Origin: Lewinellaceae bacterium
GTDB taxonomy: Bacteria; Bacteroidota; Bacteroidia; Chitinophagales; Saprospiraceae
Assembly (NCBI GenBank): GCA_020636005.1
Contig: JACJYR010000008.1
Span: 1 to 64,000 of the forward strand
Direction: 5' to 3'
Length of the DNA: 64,000 nucleotides
Positions 17,255-25,494 of this stretch are shown here, piece after piece. A program made the translations under genes and the position numbers. The number at the start of each line of letters is the position of its first letter. Position 1 is the stretch's first letter. The notes below the pieces were generated by a model. The model worked only from the letters and a program-made list of their open reading frames with translations. It was not told the DNA's origin and ran no database searches.

Positions 17255-20200
17255 TCAATCCAGCAACTCCGCCAACCCCGCCCGCGTACAAGCCACCGTC
17301 TCCGGCGAAGCCAGAAAATCCCCTGCCAGCGCCGACTTCCGCTCCTGCATCTTCAAAATCTTCTCCTCAATGGTGTCCTTTGAAATGAACTTTACCGCCA
17401 CTACCTTTTCCGTCTGTCCGATGCGGTGGGCACGGGCGATGGCCTGGCTCTCCACGAAGGGGTTCCACCAGGGGTCGAGCACGAAGACGTAATCGGCAGC
17501 CGTCAGGTTCAGGCCGACGCCGCCCGCCTTGGTGGTCATAAAAAACGCCTGGATGCCGGGGTCGTTGGAAAATTGGTCAACAGCCTTCTTCCGTTGCGCC
17601 TGCGACACGTCGCCCGTCAGCCAGGCATAGGGCTGTCCAGCCTCCTCGAAGTGCGCCCGGAACAGTCGCAGGTATTTTTCAAAAGAACTGAAAATGAGCA
17701 CCTTGTGGCCGGATCGGCGGATGGTTTCCCAGTATTCTATTACATCGTCGAATTTGCCGGAGGAGGAAGACTGAAATTGGGTGCCATTGGCTTGTTCGTC
17801 CCCAATTTCCCAATTTCCCAATTTCCCAATTTCTACCAAAGCTGGATGGTTCGCAATCTGACGCAGCCGGGTCAGCGCAGCCAGCACGGCCACCCGGTTC
17901 TGCGGCTGCGAGGGGTCGCCGATGTTCAGCAGTTTGTTGCGCACGGCGGATTTTTCTTTTTCGTACAGCTTGGCCTGCGCCTCCGTCATTTCAGCATAAA
18001 AAACAGACTCGGTGAGCGGGGGCAGGTCGGGGGCCACTTCCTCCTTCGTACGGCGCAGCAGGTACGGCTCCACGAGGCGGCGCAGCTCTCCCTTTTTCAC
18101 CTCGTCCTCCTGCTTTTCGATGGGTTTGATAAAATGCTTTTTGAAATAGGTGAAATTGCCCAACATGCCGGGGTTGAGGAACTGCATCTGCGCCCAAAGG
18201 TCGCTCAGGGAGTTTTCGATGGGCGTGCCGCTGAGGCTGATTTTGTGTTTCGCCGGCAGTTCGCCGACGGCTTTGAAAATGCCGCTCTGTGGGTTTTTGA
18301 TGTACTGGCTTTCGTCCAGCACGACGTATTCCCAGTCGGTTTTTTTCAAAAAATCCAAGTCACGCTGGGCGGTTTGGTAGGTGGTCAGCACAATGTCGTA
18401 GCGGGCGAGGATGCGCCCGTCCTTCGTGCGTCCCGGCCCTACGTGGCGGCAGACGGTGATGCCGGGGGCGAACTTTTTGATCTCCCGCTCCCAGTTGAAG
18501 ACGAGGGAAGCGGGCAAAAGAATAAGCGCCTGTAATGGGTTAAAACTTGGTTCATCGAAAAGGCTGGGTTGAGGCAATTTTGGATTTTCGATTGACGATT
18601 GACGATTTTCCCTGGCAAACAGTAGGATGGCCAGCGTCTGCAGGGTCTTGCCCAAGCCCATGTCATCGGCGAGACAGGCCCCTAAACCCTCATGGTAGTG
18701 CTGCGCCAGCCAGCGGGCGCCCGTTTCCTGGTAAGGCCGCAGTTCAGCCTTTAGCATTGGTGACAATTGAAAATCAACCTCCTTTTTATCAACGGGTTCT
18801 GCCATGTCACCCAAACCCAAAGATTCCAGCAGCGGGCGCTGGCTTTTGGACAACAGCAGGCTATCGCCGTCCATTTTCCCCAAATGCGCCAAACCATGAA
18901 ACCTCGCCATCCATTCCTCCGGGATAAGGAAAAACGTGCTGTCAGGCAAGGGGAAAAACCGCTCTCCGTCACGGATGTAGCTGATCAGTTTTGAAAACGG
19001 GAATTCAAACTGCCCCACCCGGATGGTGATGCGCAAATCGAACCAATCGTTCACCTGTACGATTTCCTGTTCCCACGACGGGGACAGCAAGCTGATTTTC
19101 TTGTCGTCAAAAACTGGCGCATCCAGCGTGAATCCCGCCCCTTCCAAAGCAGGCCGGAGCGCCGACAGCTTTTCAACCGCCAAAAAGAAAGGCTCCTCCC
19201 CCCCAAGCTGCGCCCCCCCAATCGTAAATCGTAAATCGTCATTCGTAAATGGAATCCCCCACAAGCTCCCTTCTTTCATTTCAAAACCCAATCCTGCCAG
19301 CTTGTCCAGGTACTCCCGCTCGCCTTCCGGGTTGCGCTTCACCTGCATGATGCGGATGTCGGATTCATTTTCGAAGTGCAGCGCCGTGCGCATTTCCCTG
19401 GGGTCGTTTTGCAGGAACGAAGCGCCCATGTAGTGGAATTTCACCGAAACAAACCAACTGTTTTTAAACAAGTGCTTCGCCAACGACAGCTCGCAGCCCT
19501 CCAGTTTGCGGGTGCCCGTCAAGTCGAAGCCGTCGGCCTCTATTTCCGTCCGTTCCACGGCTTTCATGATGAATTTTTGGAAATAGGTGCGCATTACCCG
19601 GTTGGGCACGGGCTGTTCGTCCTTGGTCATAAAGGGTTTCACCATGTAGCCGTTCAGGTCGGGCAGGGGGTAGAGGGTATTGTCCACCATAAGCCAGCCG
19701 GGCTGGTTGGTGAGGGGGGTGGGCTGTTTCCAGCGCACCAGCCAACGCTCCTCGCCTGTGGTGAAATTCAAGCGGTACAGCACGCCATCTTTCGTGCGGC
19801 GGAAGATGAGGTGGGGCGTGATTCCCCCGTCAGGATAGCGCACGAGCAGATCCTGCATCAGTGCTTTTTTTTCGCCCATGAAGGTGAGCGGGAGGCGCTT
19901 TTCGGTCATTTTTTTCAAAAAAACATCTACCTGGCGGTGGACGTACTGCTCGATGTGGCGCTTCAGCACTTCGTCTTGCAGCAACACTTCGAGGGGCTTG
20001 GGCTTCCCCTTGGGCGGGTTGAATTTCTCTTCCAATGCCTTTTCCGTCAGGCTGTCTATGATGTTGAAAAGTTGTTTTAGCGCGGGGGTGAGTTCATGGC
20101 CGTAGCTGCCGATGGTGTCGGGGGTGGCGTTCTGCACGATGTAGGTAGGCTGGCCGTCCTTGTCTTTTTTTACGATAAAAGCGCCGGGCAGGTACCAGGT

Positions 20201-20269
20201 AACGCCCGACACGATGAAGCGGCGGATGTCGAAGACGATGGCGGTGTTGTCGGGGAGGGAGTTGCTCAT
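17255..20269 (-). CDS. SNF2-family DEAD/DEAH-box helicase
   Basis: The ~1004-residue protein has a long N-terminal region (about 500 residues, bacterial SNF2-associated) and then the two-lobed Swi2/Snf2 motor. Visible motifs are ADDMGLGKTLQT (Walker A, near residue 535), VVLDESQYIKN (motif II as DESQ, near 651), LSGTPIENSLSDLW (motif III), and in the second lobe TKAGGVGLNLTAADYV and QAIARAHRIGQ (motifs V-VI, near 915-940). It is an ATP-driven dsDNA translocase, possibly coupled to transcription or repair. Three microsatellite tracts interrupt the coding sequence (17801, 18590, 19220). ATG 20269 is chosen; an in-frame ATG at 20338 is possible. Confidence 0.9.
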   Translation of the reverse strand: MSNSLPDNTAIVFDIRRFIVSGVTWYLPGAFIVKKDKDGQPTYIVQNATPDTIGSYGHELTPALKQLFNIIDSLTEKALEEKFNPPKGKPKPLEVLLQDEVLKRHIEQYVHRQVDVFLKKMTEKRLPLTFMGEKKALMQDLLVRYPDGGITPHLIFRRTKDGVLYRLNFTTGEERWLVRWKQPTPLTNQPGWLMVDNTLYPLPDLNGYMVKPFMTKDEQPVPNRVMRTYFQKFIMKAVERTEIEADGFDLTGTRKLEGCELSLAKHLFKNSWFVSVKFHYMGASFLQNDPREMRTALHFENESDIRIMQVKRNPEGEREYLDKLAGLGFEMKEGSLWGIPFTNDDLRFTIGGAQLGGEEPFFLAVEKLSALRPALEGAGFTLDAPVFDDKKISLLSPSWEQEIVQVNDWFDLRITIRVGQFEFPFSKLISYIRDGERFFPLPDSTFFLIPEEWMARFHGLAHLGKMDGDSLLLSKSQRPLLESLGLGDMAEPVDKKEVDFQLSPMLKAELRPYQETGARWLAQHYHEGLGACLADDMGLGKTLQTLAILLFARENRQSSIENPKLPQPSLFDEPSFNPLQALILLPASLVFNWEREIKKFAPGITVCRHVGPGRTKDGRILARYDIVLTTYQTAQRDLDFLKKTDWEYVVLDESQYIKNPQSGIFKAVGELPAKHKISLSGTPIENSLSDLWAQMQFLNPGMLGNFTYFKKHFIKPIEKQEDEVKKGELRRLVEPYLLRRTKEEVAPDLPPLTESVFYAEMTEAQAKLYEKEKSAVRNKLLNIGDPSQPQNRVAVLAALTRLRQIANHPALVEIGKLGNWEIGDEQANGTQFQSSSSGKFDDVIEYWETIRRSGHKVLIFSSFEKYLRLFRAHFEEAGQPYAWLTGDVSQAQRKKAVDQFSNDPGIQAFFMTTKAGGVGLNLTAADYVFVLDPWWNPFVESQAIARAHRIGQTEKVVAVKFISKDTIEEKILKMQERKSALAGDFLASPETVACTRAGLAELLD
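17801..17832. repeat. Four exact 8-nt repeats (CCCAATTT) inside the SNF2 gene
   Basis: Four consecutive CCCAATTT units lie in the coding sequence between helicase motifs and encode KLGNWEIG on the minus strand. The same kind of tract appears in intergenic DNA near 44130-44155. Confidence 0.8.
18590..18607. repeat. GATTGAC microsatellite inside the SNF2 gene
   Basis: Two GATTGAC units and a partial third, with flanking GATTTTCGATT, encode NRQSSIENPK just after Walker A. Confidence 0.6.
19220..19250. repeat. AATCGTA microsatellite inside the SNF2 gene
   Basis: Four 7-nt units (AATCGTA, AATCGTA, AATCGTC, ATTCGTA) encode FTNDDLRFTIG in the N-terminal region. Confidence 0.7.
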
Positions 20270-20393
20270 AGTTTTTCGGCAAACATCCGCAAAAAACCAC
20301 TGGCCGCCAAAGAATTGTGCTGTTGGCTTCTCCGGCATAGTAATGGCTTTTTATGAAACAGCCTGAATAGTGGCTTTTACTGGAATTTAAAAA

Positions 20394-23300
20394 ATGCCAA
20401 TGCCGCCCCTGCTAAAGTCCCTGCTATGTGCCTTGCTGGCCGGTGCTGTCACCTTCGGGTGCGAGGGGCAACTGTTGTTTCAAAATTCGACCCTCCTCAC
20501 CGCCGCCGATGGCCTCTCCGAAACCCATCTCAACTGCCTCCTCGAAGATGCCGACGGCTTCATCTGGGCAGGCTCAAAAAATGGGCTGAACCGCTACGAC
20601 GGCCGCACTTTCCGCCATTTTTTCAGTGGCGACGGCCCAGGGCAAATGAAGGGGCAAAACATTAAATGCCTCGCCAGCTACGACAGCCTCCATATCCTCG
20701 TTGGCACCGATGGGGGCATTGCCCGCATCCACATCCGCAACTTCCGCATCGAGCCACTCGTCTTCCCCGCCCCGGCACAGTTGGCTGCCCGCACCAACAA
20801 CGTCCACCAACTGAAAGTAATGGCGGAGGGCAGTTGCTGGGCCGTCACTACGGGGGGAGTTTTCCTAGTTTCAAAGGATTTAGTCGTGTTGCAGGCCTAT
20901 TATTTCCCGCCGGAAAAAGTGCTGACTGCCAGCCACCTCCAGCCCAACCGGATATGGGTCTTCCCGGACGGGCGGCTCTGGGCAGTGGGGCCATTGGCCA
21001 CACAATTTGACCGTCAGGAAGTGTATGAAATACGGCCCGAAAACCGAAGTATGTCCCTCCTGGAACGGCAGCCATTCCCCGACGCTACCCGCTTCTTATC
21101 CCTCGTGCAGGCCAACGATACGCTCGGTTTTGTACTGTACGAACACAGCGGCGGTGTCCGTTCCGGGCTGTTCGACCTTCGGCGGTGCAACTGGGTGGAT
21201 GTACCTTGCGAGCCTTTCAAGTTCGAGTATTTCATGCCTTTTTTCAGCCAGCCGGGGCCCGGCAAGATCGGCTTCAGCACCAAGGGGCTGGACAGTTTTT
21301 ACAGCCTTGATGTGGCAGCAGGTCGTTGGGAATATTTTCCGTTGCCGGGGCCGTATATCCTGCAGGGAGTGGTGAAATCAGCGAGCGGCATCATCATGGC
21401 GGCCACCTCCAAAGGGCTGCTCCGCACCTCGCCCGTCAACCGCCTGTTCGACTATTGGCCAACGGTGGAGGATGCAGCCTCGACAGCTGATGGCAATGGT
21501 TTAAGGATGACCGGCATGACTTGCTCTGACGGCCGTTGCAAAGCGGTGAGTTGGGGCGGCAGGTTGGTTGTTTTTGATGAAAAAACTGGCGGCATACAGG
21601 CCTCCTCCGATCTGCGCCACCCCCAATGCGGCAAGGCCAATATCTTCTCCATCCTCCCTTTTGAAAAAGATGAAATGCTGGCGGCCACCAACAAGGGCGT
21701 GTTTTTGGTAAATGGGGCGGACGGCACAAGTTCCTTGCTGCCCGGAAAAAACAAGCCTTCTTTTTTCGACTCCCTCACCGCTTTTCCTTTTGCCGACAGC
21801 CGGGGCGATATTTGGTTCGGCTTTGTGCAGTTCAGGGGTTTGGTGAAATACAGCCCCCGTGAAAAAGCATTTACGCACTATCCCTTTTATTCAGGGAAAT
21901 ATAGCCATTTGTATTTCAATGAAATAAGCTCCATTACCGAGGATTTGCACGGCGATATCTGGTTCGGGTGGGAGGGCGGCGGCTTGGGGAAATGGGTGCG
22001 GAGTGCCGATACCATCGCCACTTTCTACCCCGACCTGAACGTTGACCATTCTTTTAAAAACAACATCACCTCGATGGCCACTGCGCCGGACGGGCGGCTG
22101 TGGCTGGGCACTGCAGGCTATGGCATTTTCGCTTTCCACCCGGACTCGATGCTTTTTGCAAACTATACGAGCAGGGATGGCCTGACGCACGATTATGTCA
22201 CCTCGCTAGCCGTGGGTTGCAATGGGGAAATATGGGTGGGAACCCGCAACGGCCTGTCGAGGCTCGACCCCCGCACAGGTAAAATCCACCGCTTTTACGA
22301 GCAGCATGGTATCCCATCCAACCATATTTACACCGTAAAACCCATGACCGACGATCCCTGCCGGGTGTTCATCGGGTCGGAGGGCGGCTACCGCATTCTC
22401 GACACAAGGTATTTTCCCGATGCCCCTTCAAGCGGGGCGGGCATTGTAGTCCACAGTTTGAAAATCAATGGAAAGGATCGGCCATTTTTGCCCGACGAAA
22501 AACTGGTACTGGAATATGATGAAAACAATATTGAAATAGCATTCTCTTCCCTCAATTTAATGGACGGATATTTAGACGAATTTTATTACCATTATTCTGA
22601 AAAGGATGAAATATGGAAGCCTGTCGGCCCTGAAAATATATTGCGCCTGACGGGGATGCAGGGCGGCCAATACGATGTAACTATCCGTACCTGCTCCAAT
22701 GGTGGCTACTGTTTTGAGCAACAAATTTTACAATTTTCCATTAAAAAGCCTTTTTGGAAATCGCCCTTATATTATGGTATATTGGGGTTAATTATAGCTG
22801 CTATTACAGCCGTATATTTTAAAATAAAACTGAACAATATAGAACGCCTGCAAAAGCTTCGGCAAAAAATATCCTACGACCTCCACGACGACATCGGCTC
22901 GAACCTTAGCAGCATACAGGTACTTACTTCACTCTCGAAAAACCCCGCCGTGCCGCCCGAAAAAAAGGCCGAAATCGCCGACAAGATCAAAGAAGCTGCT
23001 GGTCAGGTGAACCAAAGCCTCGAAGAGATCATCTGGAGCCTGCACCCAGGAAACGATCCTTTTGAAAACACCCGCAGCCGCCTTTACGAACAGGCCCGTG
23101 AGGTACTGGAAGCAAAAGGCATCACACTGCATTTCAACATGGAAGCAGAATTCGACGACCTCAAACTGGGCCACGAAAAACGCCGGGAACTGCTGCTCCT
23201 CTACCGCGAGGCGCTCAACAATATTGTAAAATACGCCGCCTGCCAGCAGGTGTGGGTCAACTTTGAACGAAAGGGCCAGCGCCTCCTCCTTTCCATCCGC

Positions 23301-23453
23301 GACGACGGCCAGGGCTTCAACCCCGCCACATCCACAAACGGCAATGGCCTGACATCCATGCAGTTCCGGGCGGCGAACCTCGGCGGCAGCCTGTCCATTG
23401 AATCGAAACCAGGTGCAGGGGCTTATGTACTGGTGGAGTTTACGGCTGGCTAA
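20394..23453 (+). CDS. Beta-propeller sensor histidine kinase (NarL/HisKA_3 type)
   Basis: The 1019-residue inner-membrane protein has a signal peptide, a periplasmic two-component-regulator beta-propeller (about residues 30-680; repeated GDIWFGF, GRLWLGT, GEIWVGT), a Y_Y_Y domain (about 690-785), one transmembrane helix (about 789-808) and a cytoplasmic kinase with phospho-acceptor His831 in YDLHDDIGSNLSS, N box REALNNIVKYA and G boxes DDGQGF and NGNGLTSM. Unlike hybrid regulators in Bacteroides it has no receiver or AraC domain; the LuxR-type regulator 106 bp downstream is its partner. The input ligand is unknown. Confidence 0.9.
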   Translation: MPMPPLLKSLLCALLAGAVTFGCEGQLLFQNSTLLTAADGLSETHLNCLLEDADGFIWAGSKNGLNRYDGRTFRHFFSGDGPGQMKGQNIKCLASYDSLHILVGTDGGIARIHIRNFRIEPLVFPAPAQLAARTNNVHQLKVMAEGSCWAVTTGGVFLVSKDLVVLQAYYFPPEKVLTASHLQPNRIWVFPDGRLWAVGPLATQFDRQEVYEIRPENRSMSLLERQPFPDATRFLSLVQANDTLGFVLYEHSGGVRSGLFDLRRCNWVDVPCEPFKFEYFMPFFSQPGPGKIGFSTKGLDSFYSLDVAAGRWEYFPLPGPYILQGVVKSASGIIMAATSKGLLRTSPVNRLFDYWPTVEDAASTADGNGLRMTGMTCSDGRCKAVSWGGRLVVFDEKTGGIQASSDLRHPQCGKANIFSILPFEKDEMLAATNKGVFLVNGADGTSSLLPGKNKPSFFDSLTAFPFADSRGDIWFGFVQFRGLVKYSPREKAFTHYPFYSGKYSHLYFNEISSITEDLHGDIWFGWEGGGLGKWVRSADTIATFYPDLNVDHSFKNNITSMATAPDGRLWLGTAGYGIFAFHPDSMLFANYTSRDGLTHDYVTSLAVGCNGEIWVGTRNGLSRLDPRTGKIHRFYEQHGIPSNHIYTVKPMTDDPCRVFIGSEGGYRILDTRYFPDAPSSGAGIVVHSLKINGKDRPFLPDEKLVLEYDENNIEIAFSSLNLMDGYLDEFYYHYSEKDEIWKPVGPENILRLTGMQGGQYDVTIRTCSNGGYCFEQQILQFSIKKPFWKSPLYYGILGLIIAAITAVYFKIKLNNIERLQKLRQKISYDLHDDIGSNLSSIQVLTSLSKNPAVPPEKKAEIADKIKEAAGQVNQSLEEIIWSLHPGNDPFENTRSRLYEQAREVLEAKGITLHFNMEAEFDDLKLGHEKRRELLLLYREALNNIVKYAACQQVWVNFERKGQRLLLSIRDDGQGFNPATSTNGNGLTSMQFRAANLGGSLSIESKPGAGAYVLVEFTAG

Positions 23454-23509
23454 CACTTAAGTGCTATTGTACCGAACCCCCTAAAACCTCGACCTTTGCA
23501 CTCTCCCAG

Positions 23510-23558
23510 ATATTCACTCATTCCCCCATTCACTCATTCATTCATCCACTCATTATAA
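23510..23558 (+). repeat. CATTCACT-type tandem repeat between kinase and regulator
   Basis: Iterated (C)ATTCACTC/ATTCATTC units fill the end of the 106-bp intercistronic gap. Unlike other gaps in the window, the inverted arm is missing. Confidence 0.55.
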
Positions 23559-23559
23559 A

Positions 23560-24210
23560 ATGTCCATCCGCATCCTGCTTTTTGAAGACAACGACCAACT
23601 CCGCAACAGCCTGGTTTGGCTATTCGACGCCACGCCGGACATTGAACTTTGCGGCCAGTTTTCACACTGCCGCAATGCTGCCGCCGAGATGCAGAAACAC
23701 TCGCCCGACGTGGTCATCATGGACATAGAAATGCCCGGCATGGACGGCATACAGGGCGTGCGCCTGTGCAAGGAGGCCAACCCGGCCACGCACATCGTCA
23801 TGTACACCGTGTTCGAGGACGACGAGCGGCTGTTCGAGGCCATCTGCGCCGGGGCGGACGGCTACCTGCTCAAAAAGACCAGCCCCGCCCGCCTGCTCGA
23901 TGCCATCCGGGATGCGCACGAAGGCGGCTCGCCCGTTTCGCCGTCGCTGGCCAAGAAATTGTTGAAAGCCTTCCAGCAGCGTCCCTATCTGTTGCCCGCT
24001 CAGCGCCCGGCCTTCGACCTTTCGCCACGTGAAACGGAAATCCTCGGATGGCTGGTAAAGGGGCGCAGCTACAAGGAAATTGCGGCTGAATGTTTCATCA
24101 GCGTGGAAACCGTGCGCCGCCATCTGCAGAACATTTATGCCAAGCTGCATGTGAACTGCGGCACCGAGGCGGTGGCAAAAGCGTTGCAGTTTCAGATAAT
24201 AAATGGGTGA
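23560..24210 (+). CDS. NarL/FixJ-family response regulator
   Basis: The 216-residue protein has a receiver domain (residues 1-120) with phospho-acceptor Asp55 in VVIMDIEMPGMDG, acidic pocket ED at 9-10 and Lys106 in YLLKKTSPARLL, then a LuxR-type helix-turn-helix (about 148-210, LSPRETEILGWLVKGRSYKE). It is transcribed with the upstream beta-propeller kinase. Targets are not evident, but the surface-protein genes from 25495 onwards are the nearest plus-strand candidates. Confidence 0.93.
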   Translation: MSIRILLFEDNDQLRNSLVWLFDATPDIELCGQFSHCRNAAAEMQKHSPDVVIMDIEMPGMDGIQGVRLCKEANPATHIVMYTVFEDDERLFEAICAGADGYLLKKTSPARLLDAIRDAHEGGSPVSPSLAKKLLKAFQQRPYLLPAQRPAFDLSPRETEILGWLVKGRSYKEIAAECFISVETVRRHLQNIYAKLHVNCGTEAVAKALQFQIING

Positions 24211-24249
24211 AAGTGGAAAGAATGAGAGACGGAAAAAAAAGCGATTTGC

Positions 24250-25074
24250 TTACAGGTTTTCAATTTCCTCCTCCGAAAGGCCAGTGTATTTTTGGATTTT
24301 GCTGACGGGTTCTCCAGCCTGTTTCATTTCAATAGCAACCTCCGTTTTACCCTCTTGCCTGGAAGTTTCAACGACGTTTTTGATGTCCCTGTAATATTTA
24401 AGGCTTTCTTCGTAGGCTTCCCTTTCTTCTGGAGAGAACCCTGCGATTTCGGCGGCGTCGAAAAGGCGCTCAAATATCTTTTCTTGAAGTGCTTTTGGGC
24501 GCTCCTGCAGCATGGCCAAATGCCTGAAAACAAAAAGCCATTTGTCAAAATGTGTAGCTAATTCATCCTCTGTTTTCTTAAATTTTGGCAATTCGATATA
24601 GATGAATTTTAACTTGTCAAAAAAGACCTCACCATGCTGGTTTTTCAATTCAACTGTATGTAGGAGGTCTTCCTCGTTTTTGTGGTCGTCAAAAATAAAA
24701 TCCAATATTCCGATGGTGTAAACAGGGTCCAACCGGTAATCCCAATCCCCTTTGCGTCCTTGTTCTTGAATCGGAAAAGACGAATAATAAATACTTCTGT
24801 CTTTAAAATAATTCTGCTTGGCTTTCTGGATTTCCACAATAAACCGTTCCCCTGACTCCCCTACGCAGTAAATGTCGAAAATGGCCTTCCTGTCCAGTTC
24901 TGCTTGGGAGATTTGCTCGTTTTTTGAGTAGCTTAAATCCTTTATTCTATGGCGTTCGGGTAAAATCTGATTCAAGAAATCTATCAGCAATATTTTATTG
25001 GGCTCTGCGCCGAACAAACGTTTGAAACCAAAATCCGTCAACGGGTTGATATACCTGTCTTTTACAGTGTTCAT
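24250..25074 (-). CDS. Rpn family recombination-promoting nuclease/PD-(D/E)XK transposase-like protein
   Basis: The 274-residue protein opens INPLTDFGFKRLFG, the signature of the PDDEXK_2/Rpn family, and carries the nuclease core RKAIFDIYCVGESGERFIVE followed by IQKAK near residues 62-86 (D...E-x-Q). Family members are metal-dependent DNases thought to promote recombination or act in defence. The C-terminus is helical and ends in a GLSEEEIENL tail typical of these proteins. ATG 25074 gives the canonical start; upstream in-frame codons are not family-like. Confidence 0.85.
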   Translation of the reverse strand: MNTVKDRYINPLTDFGFKRLFGAEPNKILLIDFLNQILPERHRIKDLSYSKNEQISQAELDRKAIFDIYCVGESGERFIVEIQKAKQNYFKDRSIYYSSFPIQEQGRKGDWDYRLDPVYTIGILDFIFDDHKNEEDLLHTVELKNQHGEVFFDKLKFIYIELPKFKKTEDELATHFDKWLFVFRHLAMLQERPKALQEKIFERLFDAAEIAGFSPEEREAYEESLKYYRDIKNVVETSRQEGKTEVAIEMKQAGEPVSKIQKYTGLSEEEIENL

Positions 25075-25494
25075 CTTCTGAAAATTATGGCTTGATAAAG
25101 AATAGGTAGTGGTTTGAAATTGTTCGACATAGTTCGACAATGTTTTCAACGCTTGCAAATAGTTGAAAACCAGCAATTTTACAACTATTTACTGACGTGA
25201 ATCTTCGGTTTCAAACAAATTCAAACAGCACCAATTGTGTCGGATAATTTAGCCAATCTGCTTTAGTTTATCAGGGGAAAAACCTTGTTCAATTCATTTG
25301 CAAACTTAGCAACTAAGCCGCTGCTTACCAAGCAATGTATTTTCAGCCAACTGGCCGGTGGATAAGAAATGGCACATTCGTGTTATTGCCCTCCCATCTT
25401 GTTGCCCCGAACTTTGCCCGGTCAACTCCCCCTTGGTGCCATTTCCCCTCCGGATGGCGTTTTTACCATCCATTTTCAAAAAAACTTACCAGAA
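25075..25494. other. Intergenic region between divergent genes
   Basis: AT-rich leader DNA holds two tandem TTCGACA units (25125-25140) and imperfect TTTGAAA/TTTCAAA inverted motifs (25111-25225). No gene is supported. Confidence 0.4.

Noticed and set aside
22500..22830. AT-rich patch in the beta-propeller kinase gene as possible foreign DNA
   Set aside because: It encodes the expected Y_Y_Y domain and the transmembrane helix; hydrophobic and aromatic codons explain the composition.
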